DNA of 64,000 nt from Hymenobacter terrenus (lineage in GTDB: Bacteria; Bacteroidota; Bacteroidia; Cytophagales; Hymenobacteraceae), in contig NZ_LATM01000004.1 in the NCBI RefSeq assembly GCF_000972495.1, positions 124,001 to 188,000 of the forward strand, written 5' to 3'. The translations under genes and the position numbers were made by a program. The notes below the pieces were generated by a model. The model did no database searches and was not told the origin of the DNA. It worked only from the letters and a program-made list of their open reading frames with translations. Below are positions 17,858 through 26,160 of the stretch, in pieces; position 1 is the stretch's first letter; each line of letters opens with the position of its first letter.

Positions 17858-19423
17858 ATGAAAATTCTGACCGCCGCCCAAACCCAGCAATTCGATCAGG
17901 CCACTATCCGGGAGCAAGGCATTACCTCAGCCCAGCTCATGGAACGGGCTGCTCAAGCCCTGCTGTCCTGGTTCTATGAGCAGTTTGGGCACGAGGAGCA
18001 AACCGAAACGCTGCTGCTCTGCGGGCCCGGCAACAACGGCGGCGACGGCCTGGCCCTGGCCCGGCTGCTGCACGAGGCGGGCTTCCGGGTGCGCGTGGCC
18101 CTGCTGCCGGCCACCAGGCAGTCGGCCGATTGGCTGCACAACCGCCAGCGCCTGCCCGAGGCCGTACCCGTGGCGGATATCATCGAGGGCAACCTGCCCG
18201 CAATTGCCGCCAACACCGTTGTCATCGATGCCTTATTTGGTACCGGCCTTAGCCGGCCGCTCACCGGCCTCGCCGCCGCAGTAGTCACCCATTTGAACAA
18301 AGCCCACGCCCGCGTGGCAGCCGTAGACCTGCCCAGCGGCCTCTTTGCCGAAGCGCCTCAGCCGGCCGACAGCGCCGTGGTGCGCGCCCGGCATACCGTC
18401 AGCTTCGGCCTGCTCAAACTGGCTTTTCTACTCCCGCAGAACGCAAAATTTGTGGGCGAGTGGTTCGTTAAGGATATTGGCCTGAGTGAGCGTTTCATTG
18501 CCGAAGCGGCCACGCCCTGGCATTACACAGATGCCGCCACCATGGCCCACGCCCTGCCACCGCGCCCGAAGTTCAGTCATAAGGGCACCTTTGGCCACGC
18601 GCTGCTGCTGGCTGGCAGCCGGGGCAAAATGGGCGCCGCCGTGCTGGCCGCCGGCGCCTGCCTACGCGGCGGCGTAGGTCTGCTCACCGCTCACATTCCC
18701 GGCTGTGGCTACGATATATTTCAAATCAGTCAGCCCGAAGCTATGTGCCTGACCGACGCTCAGCTGGATTTTATCAGTGAATTGCCGGACCTGAAGCCCT
18801 ATCAAGCCGCGGGCATTGGGCCGGGCCTGGGGCAGCACGACGCCAGCCGCGCCGTGTTGCGGCAACTGCTGGAAGCCGCCGCTGCCACCGAAACCCGCCC
18901 CAAACCGCTGCCCCTCATCATCGACGCCGACGCGCTGAACTTGCTGGGCCAGCATCGCGAGCTACTGGAGCTGCTACCCGAAAACACCGTGCTCACCCCC
19001 CACCCCAAGGAATTTGAGCGCCTCACCGAGCCGGCCCGCGACGACTACCACCGCCTCGACCTGCTGCGCGACTTCGCCCAAAAGCACCGCTGCCTCGTGG
19101 TGTTGAAAGGGGCTTACACCTGCCTGGCCACGCCCACTGGCGAACTGCATTTCAACAGCACCGGCAACCCCGGCATGGCTACTGGCGGCAGCGGCGACGT
19201 GCTTACCGGCCTACTCCTGGCTTTGCGCGCGCATGCCCAGCTGCCCGCCTTTGAAGCAGTGCGCCTGGGCGTATTCGCCCACGGCCGCGCCGGCGACTTA
19301 GCCGCGGCCGAAACGGGCCAGGCAGGATTAGTAGCTGGGGACATCGTGCGCCACATCGGCCCCGCTCTGGCGGGGCTGATAGCTGACGGCTCAGGGTATA
19401 ATTCCGGTTCGCTCGAAGCATGA
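17858..19423 (+). CDS. nnr: Bifunctional NAD(P)H-hydrate epimerase / ADP-dependent dehydratase
   Basis: 521 residues. Repairs damaged NADHX and NADPHX: the N-terminal YjeF_N domain (residues ~1-215) interconverts R and S hydrates, and the C-terminal ribokinase-like domain (~225-515) dehydrates the S form using ADP. Motifs: GPGNNGGDGLALARLL and DALFGTGLSRPL in the epimerase half; GHALLLAGSRGKMGAA, GIGPGLGQ, LIIDADALNLL, LTPHPKEFERL and GNPGMATGGSGDVLTG in the dehydratase half. All expected parts are present and the length is normal. It stands alone on the plus strand. Confidence 0.96.
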   Translation: MKILTAAQTQQFDQATIREQGITSAQLMERAAQALLSWFYEQFGHEEQTETLLLCGPGNNGGDGLALARLLHEAGFRVRVALLPATRQSADWLHNRQRLPEAVPVADIIEGNLPAIAANTVVIDALFGTGLSRPLTGLAAAVVTHLNKAHARVAAVDLPSGLFAEAPQPADSAVVRARHTVSFGLLKLAFLLPQNAKFVGEWFVKDIGLSERFIAEAATPWHYTDAATMAHALPPRPKFSHKGTFGHALLLAGSRGKMGAAVLAAGACLRGGVGLLTAHIPGCGYDIFQISQPEAMCLTDAQLDFISELPDLKPYQAAGIGPGLGQHDASRAVLRQLLEAAAATETRPKPLPLIIDADALNLLGQHRELLELLPENTVLTPHPKEFERLTEPARDDYHRLDLLRDFAQKHRCLVVLKGAYTCLATPTGELHFNSTGNPGMATGGSGDVLTGLLLALRAHAQLPAFEAVRLGVFAHGRAGDLAAAETGQAGLVAGDIVRHIGPALAGLIADGSGYNSGSLEA

Positions 19424-19507
19424 GGCCTCAAGAGAGGTGCCTAACCGTTGAATTAAAAAGGAGCATTCGAATTGCCGACCAAATCTTTTAACTCTCTTTC
19501 TCGGCTT

Positions 19508-19526
19508 CCCTCTCCACGGGAGAGGG
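19508..19526. repeat. CCCTCTCC/GGAGAGGG hairpin of a dispersed-repeat type
   Basis: CCCTCTCC-ACG-GGAGAGGG, a perfect 8-bp stem with a 3-base loop, set in a longer C/T-rich stretch with the sense CCTCACCCCAGCCCC on the other strand. Short hairpins of this wording are dispersed in many bacterial genomes; here it sits between convergent nnr and the UbiA-like gene and could terminate either. Confidence 0.55.
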
Positions 19527-19540
19527 GCTGGGGTGAGGTT

Positions 19541-20419
19541 TTATCCCACCAGATACAGCACGGCCGGCACCAATAGCACACCATCGGCCAGTAGAGCGAA
19601 GAAGTAGTCGCTCCGCCGCTCGTCGGCGAGGACGATGATGGAGGCGGCCGAGAGGCCGGTGAGCCCCAGCCAGAGCGGCGGCATCCCGCGCATCATGCCC
19701 AAAACCATGGCCGCAGCCAGGAAAACCAGCGCGACGGCTTTGGCGCCGGCCTGGCCCAGCACCACCGGGAACGTGCGGGTACCAGCGGCCCGGTCGCGGC
19801 TTACGTCGCGGATGTCGAACACAATGGCCAGGGCCAGCACCAAACAAAAGCGCTGGGCCAGCAGAATGGCCGCTTGGGCCAGGGGGTGACGGAGCGCCAG
19901 CATGGGCAGCCCCACCGTGATGGCCGACCATACGCCCGCAATCAGAAACACCTTGAGTAGCGGTATTTCGCGCAGGGCCCGACGCTGCCCGCGCCAACGG
20001 CCCAGCGGCCACGAGTATAGCAGCGCTAACGCGGCCAGGGGAAGCAAGCCAGGCAGGTAGCGCCACCAGCCATCAACCAGAAATAAGACGCCGCCTACCA
20101 GAGCGGCCCCGGCTGCCAGCAAGGCCAGCCCGTGGCGGTGCCGCTGCTGCCAGGCCTTGCGCCCGGAAGTACCAGCCGGCTGCCGGTGCTTGAAGGGCAG
20201 CACGGCATCGAGGTTGTAGACGAGCAGCGTGGCGGCAAATACAAGCAGCACCGGCCGGTAGCTCACAGCGCTGGCCGCAGGCACCTGCCGGAACGTGGCC
20301 GCCGTTTGGGCGGCCGCGGCGCCAGCCAGCCACACACTGCTATAGAGCAGTGCATCCAGCCCACGCCGCAAAACGGACGGGCGCGGGGCAGCAGGCAGGT
20401 TTTCGGCGCGAATGGGCAT
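19541..20419 (-). CDS. UbiA-like prenyltransferase family membrane protein
   Basis: 292 residues with about eight hydrophobic segments. The second UbiA aspartate motif is recognisable as FDIRDVSRDRAAGTRTFPVVLG (two parts: FDIRDVSRDRAAG and TRTFPVVLG), the loop that binds the prenyl diphosphate through magnesium. The first motif, usually NxxxDxxxD, is weak: the matching position reads YNLDAVLPFKHR, with only one clear aspartate, so the enzyme may have drifted or use an unusual acceptor. No quinone, heme or lipid synthesis partner lies next to it. It is divergent from nothing: both neighbours are leftward or convergent, and it is 85 bases downstream of the DUF6766 gene. Confidence 0.75.
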   Translation of the reverse strand: MPIRAENLPAAPRPSVLRRGLDALLYSSVWLAGAAAAQTAATFRQVPAASAVSYRPVLLVFAATLLVYNLDAVLPFKHRQPAGTSGRKAWQQRHRHGLALLAAGAALVGGVLFLVDGWWRYLPGLLPLAALALLYSWPLGRWRGQRRALREIPLLKVFLIAGVWSAITVGLPMLALRHPLAQAAILLAQRFCLVLALAIVFDIRDVSRDRAAGTRTFPVVLGQAGAKAVALVFLAAAMVLGMMRGMPPLWLGLTGLSAASIIVLADERRSDYFFALLADGVLLVPAVLYLVG

Positions 20420-20504
20420 CAGGCGAAAGTAGCGCCAGCGGCGGAAAGGCCGTGCTATTTCTGTCTCAGACGCTGCTGCCCCGCATCAAAAGGATGGTGC
20501 TGCT

Positions 20505-21188
20505 TTACTTGCCGGTTTTGGTATGGGGTGCGTCTACTGGCTTGCTCTCAGGCGAGCCGTGCTGACGCAGGAAAACACTTAGCCCCACAATGCTTAAGAT
20601 GCTGAGGAACTCGCTCTGCCAGTTCTGCAAGGATTCGAACCAGAAGCGCGAGGTGGCCATGTATTCCAGCGTGCTCACTGGCGGCTTGCCATCGTGCACC
20701 TGCTCGATGCTAAATACTTCGGCCCCGCCCCTGGCATGCAGCCACAACGCCGCCAGGAACAAGAAGAAAAATGCCAGACTAAGCGAGTTTTTGTAGAGCG
20801 CCAGTACCCAGCCGCCGCGCCGCACAGGGCCGGGAGCGTCCTTTTTGGTAGGGTCGGGCTCGGCGTCTACTTCCTCTTCTTCGTACAACTTTTTCGACTC
20901 GGAGGAGCCTTTTTGGCGCAGCCACACCGTGAGCAACACGTAGAGTCCCATCTGCAAAAACTCGCTTTCCCAGTTCTCAAACGTCGCTTCGAGGAAGTGG
21001 CCGGACTGGAAATACTGCCTGGCTGATAGCTCGGCCAGCCCCATTTTCTTCAGGTCGTCGTTGTACTCGTGCCAGCCGGTGGCAAACTGCCCGCCCAAGG
21101 TCAGCAGTACGAGCAAGCCAACTAGCAGCAACAAACTGTTTTCGTAGCAAAAACGCCAAAAAGGCGAAGCAGGACGGTTAATAGCCAT
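20505..21188 (-). CDS. DUF6766-type membrane protein with an internal duplication
   Basis: 227 residues with four hydrophobic helices in two pairs (residues ~10-33, ~73-92, ~127-150 and ~190-210). The two halves repeat one another: each has an aromatic start, a long periplasmic-type loop and then W-[EQ]-SEFL followed by a helix and VxLRQxGSxESK. A charged, acidic linker (YEEEEVDAEPDPTKK) joins them. The family is uncharacterised; the duplication suggests a pseudo-twofold membrane unit. It ends 85 bases before the UbiA-like gene and follows ppa after a 20-bp hairpin. Confidence 0.7.
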   Translation of the reverse strand: MAINRPASPFWRFCYENSLLLLVGLLVLLTLGGQFATGWHEYNDDLKKMGLAELSARQYFQSGHFLEATFENWESEFLQMGLYVLLTVWLRQKGSSESKKLYEEEEVDAEPDPTKKDAPGPVRRGGWVLALYKNSLSLAFFFLFLAALWLHARGGAEVFSIEQVHDGKPPVSTLEYMATSRFWFESLQNWQSEFLSILSIVGLSVFLRQHGSPESKPVDAPHTKTGK

Positions 21189-21230
21189 GCTTCGCCTTTA
21201 CGGGAAATATCGATTTGTTGCTAACTGTCA

Positions 21231-21279
21231 TTGCGCGAAAGGCTGTCGGCGAAATAATGGCCGACAGCCTTTCGCGCAA
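21231..21279. repeat. Perfect 20-bp hairpin downstream of ppa
   Basis: TTGCGCGAAAGGCTGTCGGC (21231-21250) is followed after 9 bases by its exact reverse complement (21260-21279). It starts 9 bases after the ppa stop codon and 42 bases before the start of the DUF6766 gene. No T-run follows on the minus strand, so it could be a factor-assisted terminator, an mRNA-end stabiliser or a copy of a dispersed palindromic element. Confidence 0.8.
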
Positions 21280-21288
21280 CGGCGGGGT

Positions 21289-21855
21289 CTACTTCAGGGC
21301 TTTCACTACCTGCTCGCCAAAGGTTTCTTCGTACAGCTTAATGCTGTCGTTGATAATGCGGTAAGCATCCTCCTTGCCCATGAAGCGCTCTACGGTGACG
21401 TGCTTATTGTGCTCAAGGGCCTTATAGTCCTCGAAGAAGCGCTGCATTTCGAGCAGCGTGTGCGGGGGCAGGTCACTGATGTCGTTGTAGTGGTTCACGG
21501 AAATATCGTGAGCAGCTACGGCGATGATTTTATCGTCTTCCTCGTCCTGGTCCACCATCTGCATCACGCCGATAACCTTGGCCTCTACCAGGCACATGGG
21601 CACGATGTCGACCGAGCAGAGCACCAGGATGTCGAGCGGGTCCTTGTCGTCGCAATACGTTTGGGGAATGAAGCCGTAGGCGGCGGGGTAATGCACAGCC
21701 GAGAACAGCACGCGGTCGAGCTTCAGCAGGCCGCTCTCTTTATCGAGTTCGTACTTGCCTTTGCTGCCTTTGGGGATTTCGATGATAGACTGTACAACTT
21801 GGGGGTTTTCATCGCCGCGCGATACGTCGTGCCAAGGGTTAAAATGTTTGCTCAT
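21289..21855 (-). CDS. ppa: Inorganic pyrophosphatase
   Basis: 188 residues, family I soluble pyrophosphatase. It hydrolyses pyrophosphate to two phosphates and drives biosynthetic reactions in the cytosol. Active-site landmarks: [17 protein letters not shown] near residue 27, the [11 protein letters not shown] block, and the metal-binding aspartates of [11 protein letters not shown] near residue 70 (family signature D-[SGDN]-D-[PE]-[LIVMF]-D). The C-terminal part, with [23 protein letters not shown], is the longer form seen in Bacteroidota. Start ATG at 21855. It is a single-gene unit with a strong hairpin after it. Confidence 0.96.
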   Translation of the reverse strand: MSKHFNPWHDVSRGDENPQVVQSIIEIPKGSKGKYELDKESGLLKLDRVLFSAVHYPAAYGFIPQTYCDDKDPLDILVLCSVDIVPMCLVEAKVIGVMQMVDQDEEDDKIIAVAAHDISVNHYNDISDLPPHTLLEMQRFFEDYKALEHNKHVTVERFMGKEDAYRIINDSIKLYEETFGEQVVKALK

Positions 21856-22021
21856 GTAAACGTGAATGGGTTAAGGAATTAAGGTATAACAAAAAAACTC
21901 CCCCCTTGCTCAGGGGTGATACTTCAGCCGAAAGCTGAAACGGGGGCGCTTGGTTTGTTGAACGATGGTAGAACGTCGTAGCACTCCTCTTCGCGTGTCG
22001 TTCAACGGCTCAACCGCCTCA

Positions 22022-22071
22022 GCCGGCGCTGCGCGCCGGCGTCCCCTCCTTACCAAGGAAGGGAGCAATCG
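22022..22071. terminator. Two hairpins after the phosphatase gene
   Basis: GCCGGCGC-TGC-GCGCCGGC (22022-22040) is followed by a second stem CCCTCCTT / AAGGAAGGG (about 22043-22063, one bulged base). They lie just past the stop codon of the leftward phosphatase. Neither has a long T-run, so termination is plausible but not certain. Confidence 0.5.
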
Positions 22072-22083
22072 TGCTTCGAGGCG

Positions 22084-23892
22084 CTACTTCAGTACTTCCG
22101 CCAGCGGCACGCCCGAGCAGCCGCTCGGCTCCTGAATGTGCAGGAAGCGCGCCACAGTAGCCGCAATATCCACCACGTTTACTGGCGCCACTGATTCGCC
22201 GTGCTTTACGTGCCAGCCCCAAAAAAGGAGGGGCACGTGGGTGTCATACGCCCACGAGGCGCCGTGGGTAGTGCCTTTGCTGGCCGGGTACGTGTAAGAC
22301 TCGTACCAGCCGGGCTCCAGTACCACCAGCACATCGCCGCAGCGCTTGGGGTAGTAGCCGTTTTCGAGGTACATCAGCGTGCCACTTTCCCAGTGCGATT
22401 TTTGGATATCTTCGGCGGTGAGGGCGCGGCTCACGCCGGGCTGGTGCACCATCACCTGCACCACTTCTTCGGCCAAGTCGGCCAGCTTAACATTTTTCTG
22501 CGCGGCCAGCTGGCGGTTGAGGTACACTTGCTGGTTCTCGAAATCGAGTATCCAGTTGCCGGGGCCGTGGCGGCGCACGAGGCGGTTTTGCAGGGTGTCG
22601 CGCATCACGCTGGTCCCCACAGCCCCGGCCGGCAGGCTATGGGCGCGCAGGAACTCGGGCGAGTGAGCCGCACCGTGGTCGGCGGTGAGAAATACCAGCG
22701 CCTGGCCCCGGCCCACGGTCTGGTCGAGATAGTTGAAGAGCCGGGCCAACTCCTGGTCGAGGCGCAGGTAGGTATCTTCCACCTCAATAGAGTTCGGCCC
22801 GAACTGATGGCCCACATAATCGGTGCTGCTATAGCTCAGGGCCAGAAAATCGGTGATGTCGCGCTGACCCAGCTGCTCGGCCCGAATGGCTTCGAGGGCG
22901 AGGTCGGTGGTAATACTGTTGCCGAATGGCGTGCTGGGCAGCAGGCCGAGGTTGGGAGTGGCCGCATTAGCGGTGCTGGCGCCGACCTGGGGGGTGGCGG
23001 AGGCATTTTTGCCATCGGCCGCAGTTTGGTTGGCGGGGCCGGGGCGGTTGTCTTTGCGGGCTGCGGCAGGCACCCCGCTGATGCTGGGCAGGTCGTGCGG
23101 AAACACTGGATTGGCTTCTCCCTTATAAGCGGCCTCCCAGCTCACATTATCGGGCGCACTTTCGGTATACTCGGCCAGGGGGCGCAGTGTGTTCCAGGGC
23201 TGCGAAAGGTACTTGGCAGCCAGGCCCCGCTGGTTGAATTTCACGACCCAGTCGGGCAGGGCTTTCTGGTAGAAGGTGCTGCTGATGAAGTTACCGTTGC
23301 CGCCGTCGTACCAATAGGCGGCGTTGGCGGAGTGGCCGGCCGGTAGGATGCTGCCCCGGTCTTTGATGCACACACCAATGACTTTGCTGCGGAAGTTGGT
23401 AGCCAGCCGCAGCTCATCGGTGATGGTGGTGGTCATCATGTGGCGGGGGCTTTGCTGCCCAGCCGCGCCAGTGCCCCCCACACTCTGCACGGTTTTGTCT
23501 TCGGTGACATAGGTGGCTTTGCCGGCTTCGCGCTCAAACCAGTTGTTGCCCACAATGCCGTTGACCGATGGCGTGGCCCCGGTGTAGATGCTCGCGTGGC
23601 CCGGCCCGGTGTACGTGGGCACGTAGTTGTAGTGGCAGCTCTCGAAGCTGAAGCCTTCGCCCAACAGCCGCTTAAAGCCCCCAGCACCAAACTTCTGCCA
23701 GTAGCGATACAGGTAATCATAGCGCATCTGGTCGACCACGATGCCCACCACCAGCTGGGGCCGGACGAGGACCGACGCCGTATTTTTTTTAGCCGAGCCG
23801 TTGGCCACGGAAGCCGTACGGGACTTGGAAGTTTGAGCGAAGGCAGGGCTACTCAGCGAGGCAGCCAAAACCAGGGCAAATATCTTTTTCAA
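22084..23892 (-). CDS. PafA-type alkaline phosphatase / phosphodiesterase, exported
   Basis: 602 residues if translation begins at the TTG at 23892, which gives a good signal peptide (MKKIFALVLAASLSSPAFA); the only upstream ATG (23997) would add 35 residues without signal character. Belongs to the alkaline phosphatase superfamily, type I phosphodiesterase/PafA group. The nucleophile Thr is in PTYTGPGHASIYTG; zinc ligands are the Asp in VVDQMRYDY, the SSTDYVGHQFG block, ADHGA and the late THGASWAYDTHVPL. A Pro/Ala/Asn-rich insert sits in the middle. It probably releases phosphate from phosphomonoesters in the periplasm. Confidence 0.88.
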   Translation of the reverse strand: MKKIFALVLAASLSSPAFAQTSKSRTASVANGSAKKNTASVLVRPQLVVGIVVDQMRYDYLYRYWQKFGAGGFKRLLGEGFSFESCHYNYVPTYTGPGHASIYTGATPSVNGIVGNNWFEREAGKATYVTEDKTVQSVGGTGAAGQQSPRHMMTTTITDELRLATNFRSKVIGVCIKDRGSILPAGHSANAAYWYDGGNGNFISSTFYQKALPDWVVKFNQRGLAAKYLSQPWNTLRPLAEYTESAPDNVSWEAAYKGEANPVFPHDLPSISGVPAAARKDNRPGPANQTAADGKNASATPQVGASTANAATPNLGLLPSTPFGNSITTDLALEAIRAEQLGQRDITDFLALSYSSTDYVGHQFGPNSIEVEDTYLRLDQELARLFNYLDQTVGRGQALVFLTADHGAAHSPEFLRAHSLPAGAVGTSVMRDTLQNRLVRRHGPGNWILDFENQQVYLNRQLAAQKNVKLADLAEEVVQVMVHQPGVSRALTAEDIQKSHWESGTLMYLENGYYPKRCGDVLVVLEPGWYESYTYPASKGTTHGASWAYDTHVPLLFWGWHVKHGESVAPVNVVDIAATVARFLHIQEPSGCSGVPLAEVLK

Positions 23893-24259
23893 TAGAAAGC
23901 GGGTAAGGCTATGCAGCGGCAAAGATACCCCGCAACACGGGGTAGCCGCACCCTCGCTTTGGGGCCGAGTTGAGTACAGGCGGGCAGCAGGACTCATTTA
24001 CGTGTTAATTATTAGTTACTAATTCGTTTTTCGTTCAAAGCCGCACCCATTAGCTGCTCCCTAGCTGGCACACCTTGCCGCGGCGTGGGCCCTGGTTTCG
24101 AGTCCCTGGCTCGCCGCCGGAATAACTCATAGTACCTGTTGCGGCAGCCAGCCGTGCAGCATCCCACATGCCGGCTAAGGGAATTACAAATGGTCACTAA
24201 AAAGCTCGTTCCTCGCACCCATTTCACCCCGCGCCTATTCCCCATTATTCGTTAACTAA
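23893..24259. other. Intergenic region between the phosphatase and the HAD gene
   Basis: 367 bases between divergent genes; must hold both promoters. No TAnnTTTG box with a properly spaced TTG was found on either strand. A short stretch around 24060-24120 has tRNA-like wording (a TTGCCGC loop and TTCGAGTCC) but does not fold into a cloverleaf. No gene is supported. Confidence 0.5.
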
Positions 24260-24976
24260 ATGAATCTAGCTCTCATCTTCGACATGGACGGCGTGCTTAT
24301 CGACAACACGCCCGCGCAAGCCCGCGCCTTCCAGCTGCTGTTCCGCGACCTGGGCCTGACCACCAACGCCCGCCAACTGCTCAAGCGCCTGAACGGCATG
24401 CCGGCCACGACCATCCTCAAAACGGTGTTCCGCCACCCCGTGCCCGAAAAGCAGCTCAAAGAGTACGCCGCGCAGCGTGAGTTCCTCTACCGCACCCTGT
24501 ATTGGGATAAGCGCCGCGCAATGCCCGGCCTCACTGCCTTCCTGGAAGCAGCCCGCGCCGCTGGTTTCAAAATCGGCCTCGGCACAGGTTCCCCACCCGA
24601 GACCATTGCCTACATCATCGACCACCTCGACCTGCGCCGTCACTTCGACGTGGTCATCGGCAAAGAAGACGTGGACCGCGGCAAGCCCCACGCCGACACT
24701 TTCTCTGTAGTGGCCAGTAAGCTAAGCGTCGCACCCGAGCATTGCATTGTGTTCGAGGATGCCGTATTGGGCGAGCAGGCCGCCTACAAAGCCGGTATGC
24801 GCGTGGTAGCCGTAGCCTCGTCGCTGCCAGCCAAGGCATTCCAGGCTCCCCTCACCGTCATTAAAGATTTCACGAACTTCCAGCCCCAGCAGCTGCTGGA
24901 ACTACTGGCAGAACAGCCCCGCGCGCCCAAGCCCGACAAGCAGCGCGCCCAGCGGCAGTACATGCATTTGGAGTAA
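24260..24976 (+). CDS. HAD-family phosphatase (beta-phosphoglucomutase-like)
   Basis: 238 residues. HAD superfamily subclass I with a helical cap (residues ~16-85). The four motifs are present: DMDGVLIDN (nucleophile Asp9 and acid Asp11), GTGSPPE (motif II Thr/Ser), GKPHADTF (motif III Lys) and VFEDAVLG (motif IV acids). The DGVLIDN wording and cap size place it with beta-phosphoglucomutase-like phosphatases of small phosphorylated metabolites; substrate unknown. The C-terminus has an extra basic tail (APKPDKQRAQRQY). Start ATG at 24260 is clear. It stands alone between a divergent phosphatase and convergent PepSY gene. Confidence 0.9.
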   Translation: MNLALIFDMDGVLIDNTPAQARAFQLLFRDLGLTTNARQLLKRLNGMPATTILKTVFRHPVPEKQLKEYAAQREFLYRTLYWDKRRAMPGLTAFLEAARAAGFKIGLGTGSPPETIAYIIDHLDLRRHFDVVIGKEDVDRGKPHADTFSVVASKLSVAPEHCIVFEDAVLGEQAAYKAGMRVVAVASSLPAKAFQAPLTVIKDFTNFQPQQLLELLAEQPRAPKPDKQRAQRQYMHLE

Positions 24977-25025
24977 GAAGCAAAAGCCCGCAGCCAGTGG
25001 TGGCGCAAATTGACCTTTGAGAAGG

Positions 25026-26147
25026 CTAAACCGGCTGCGGTGTGGGCTGTGGTCCGGTGGCGCTTTGGCGGCGACGCACCACCGGCCGGTGCCGACGCCA
25101 CCAAAGCGCGAAGCCTGTCAGGCTGATGGCAGCCGTAAGCAAACCGCCCGCGCAATACAGCAGCTTAACAGCCAAGCCGCCATATTGCCCAAAATGCAGC
25201 ACTCCGAGCGCATTGCTTACTTGCGTACTCAGCGGCAGGTCCGCTTCCAGTGCCGTGCTTAACAATCGGCCGGTACGGGCGCTGTAGGTGACGGTGGTGG
25301 CCCACTCGCCCAGCCAACAGCGGCCGGGCAAGTCCAGGTAGAACTGTCCCGTGGTGTCGGCCGCCGTGCGCGGAAAATTCAGGTAAGTGAGCCGGGCGCC
25401 GGGTAGTTGCCGCCGGACCTGTCGCACCACGGCATCTAGCGAAATAGTAACCGGCTGGGCTGCAGCGGCGGGCGGCGCGGCCTGCCAGCTGGCCGGCTCC
25501 AGCAGGTACAGTAGAAACCAGACGCCGCTTACAGCCAGCACCAGATTGAACAGCCAGGTCCAGACGCCCAGCACCCGGTGCAGGCCCGAGGCTGCTGTGC
25601 GCCAGTTGCGCCAGCTTATCTTCTGCTGGAACAAAAGCACAGGTACCAGATGCTTACGGTACACAACCAGCCCGGTAAGCACCGAGCCTACCAGCGCCAG
25701 CGCGAACAGGGCCGCCAGTGCCTCGCCCACCTTGCCTAGAAAAAAGGTGTAGTGCAACTCGAGCAGCCAACGCGTGAGCGGACGCGGCTGCGGCCCAAGC
25801 ACCTGCCCGGAGTAAGGATTGAGGTATACCGACGTGTACTCCTCGCCCCGTACCAGTAACACTTCGATGGTCTCAGTCGGTTGTGCGGGCAAGTCCCGGA
25901 ATGCGCCCACGGTGTAGCCCCGCGTAGCGGCGTAGCGGCGGGCGCGGCCGTAAAGCACGTCCCAGGTCAGTGGGGCTTGTCCCGGCGCGGGGGCAGCCGT
26001 CAGGTGTTGCTCCTGGTTCAGGGCCCGGTCCAACTCCTTGCTGAACACCAATGCCGCGCCGGTCAGCGACATCACCAGAATAAACGCGCCCGCTACCAAG
26101 CCTAACCAAGCATGAACGGCGAAAACGTATTTGGTGAACTTAGCCAC
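25026..26147 (-). CDS. PepSY-associated transmembrane protein, iron-uptake partner
   Basis: 373 residues, GTG start at 26147. Four membrane helices with PepSY-type periplasmic loops: helix 1 at residues ~8-32 with the His-containing VHAWLGLVAG, helices around ~140-165 (LELHYTFFLGK before), ~190-215 (SGLHRVLGVWTW) and ~330-350 (LHFGQYGGLAVK before). The regularly placed histidines suggest heme or electron-transfer function; family members often sit beside TonB receptors and act as ferric-siderophore reductases. Here the gene starts 13 bases after the TonB receptor, so they form one transcript. Confidence 0.88.
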   Translation of the reverse strand: MAKFTKYVFAVHAWLGLVAGAFILVMSLTGAALVFSKELDRALNQEQHLTAAPAPGQAPLTWDVLYGRARRYAATRGYTVGAFRDLPAQPTETIEVLLVRGEEYTSVYLNPYSGQVLGPQPRPLTRWLLELHYTFFLGKVGEALAALFALALVGSVLTGLVVYRKHLVPVLLFQQKISWRNWRTAASGLHRVLGVWTWLFNLVLAVSGVWFLLYLLEPASWQAAPPAAAAQPVTISLDAVVRQVRRQLPGARLTYLNFPRTAADTTGQFYLDLPGRCWLGEWATTVTYSARTGRLLSTALEADLPLSTQVSNALGVLHFGQYGGLAVKLLYCAGGLLTAAISLTGFALWWRRHRPVVRRRQSATGPQPTPQPV

Positions 26148-26160
26148 GATATAAACAAGA

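Noticed and set aside
22201..23346. A 381-codon open frame on the plus strand
   Set aside because: Antisense to the PafA-type phosphatase, which has complete catalytic motifs; no family features in the antisense translation.
24040..24125. tRNA-Gly-like wording (anticodon-type loop TTGCCGC and TTCGAGTCC)
   Set aside because: The anticodon stem has a mismatch, the T stem does not pair (CTGGT against CCCTG), the D arm does not fold and no acceptor stem was found; at best a relic.
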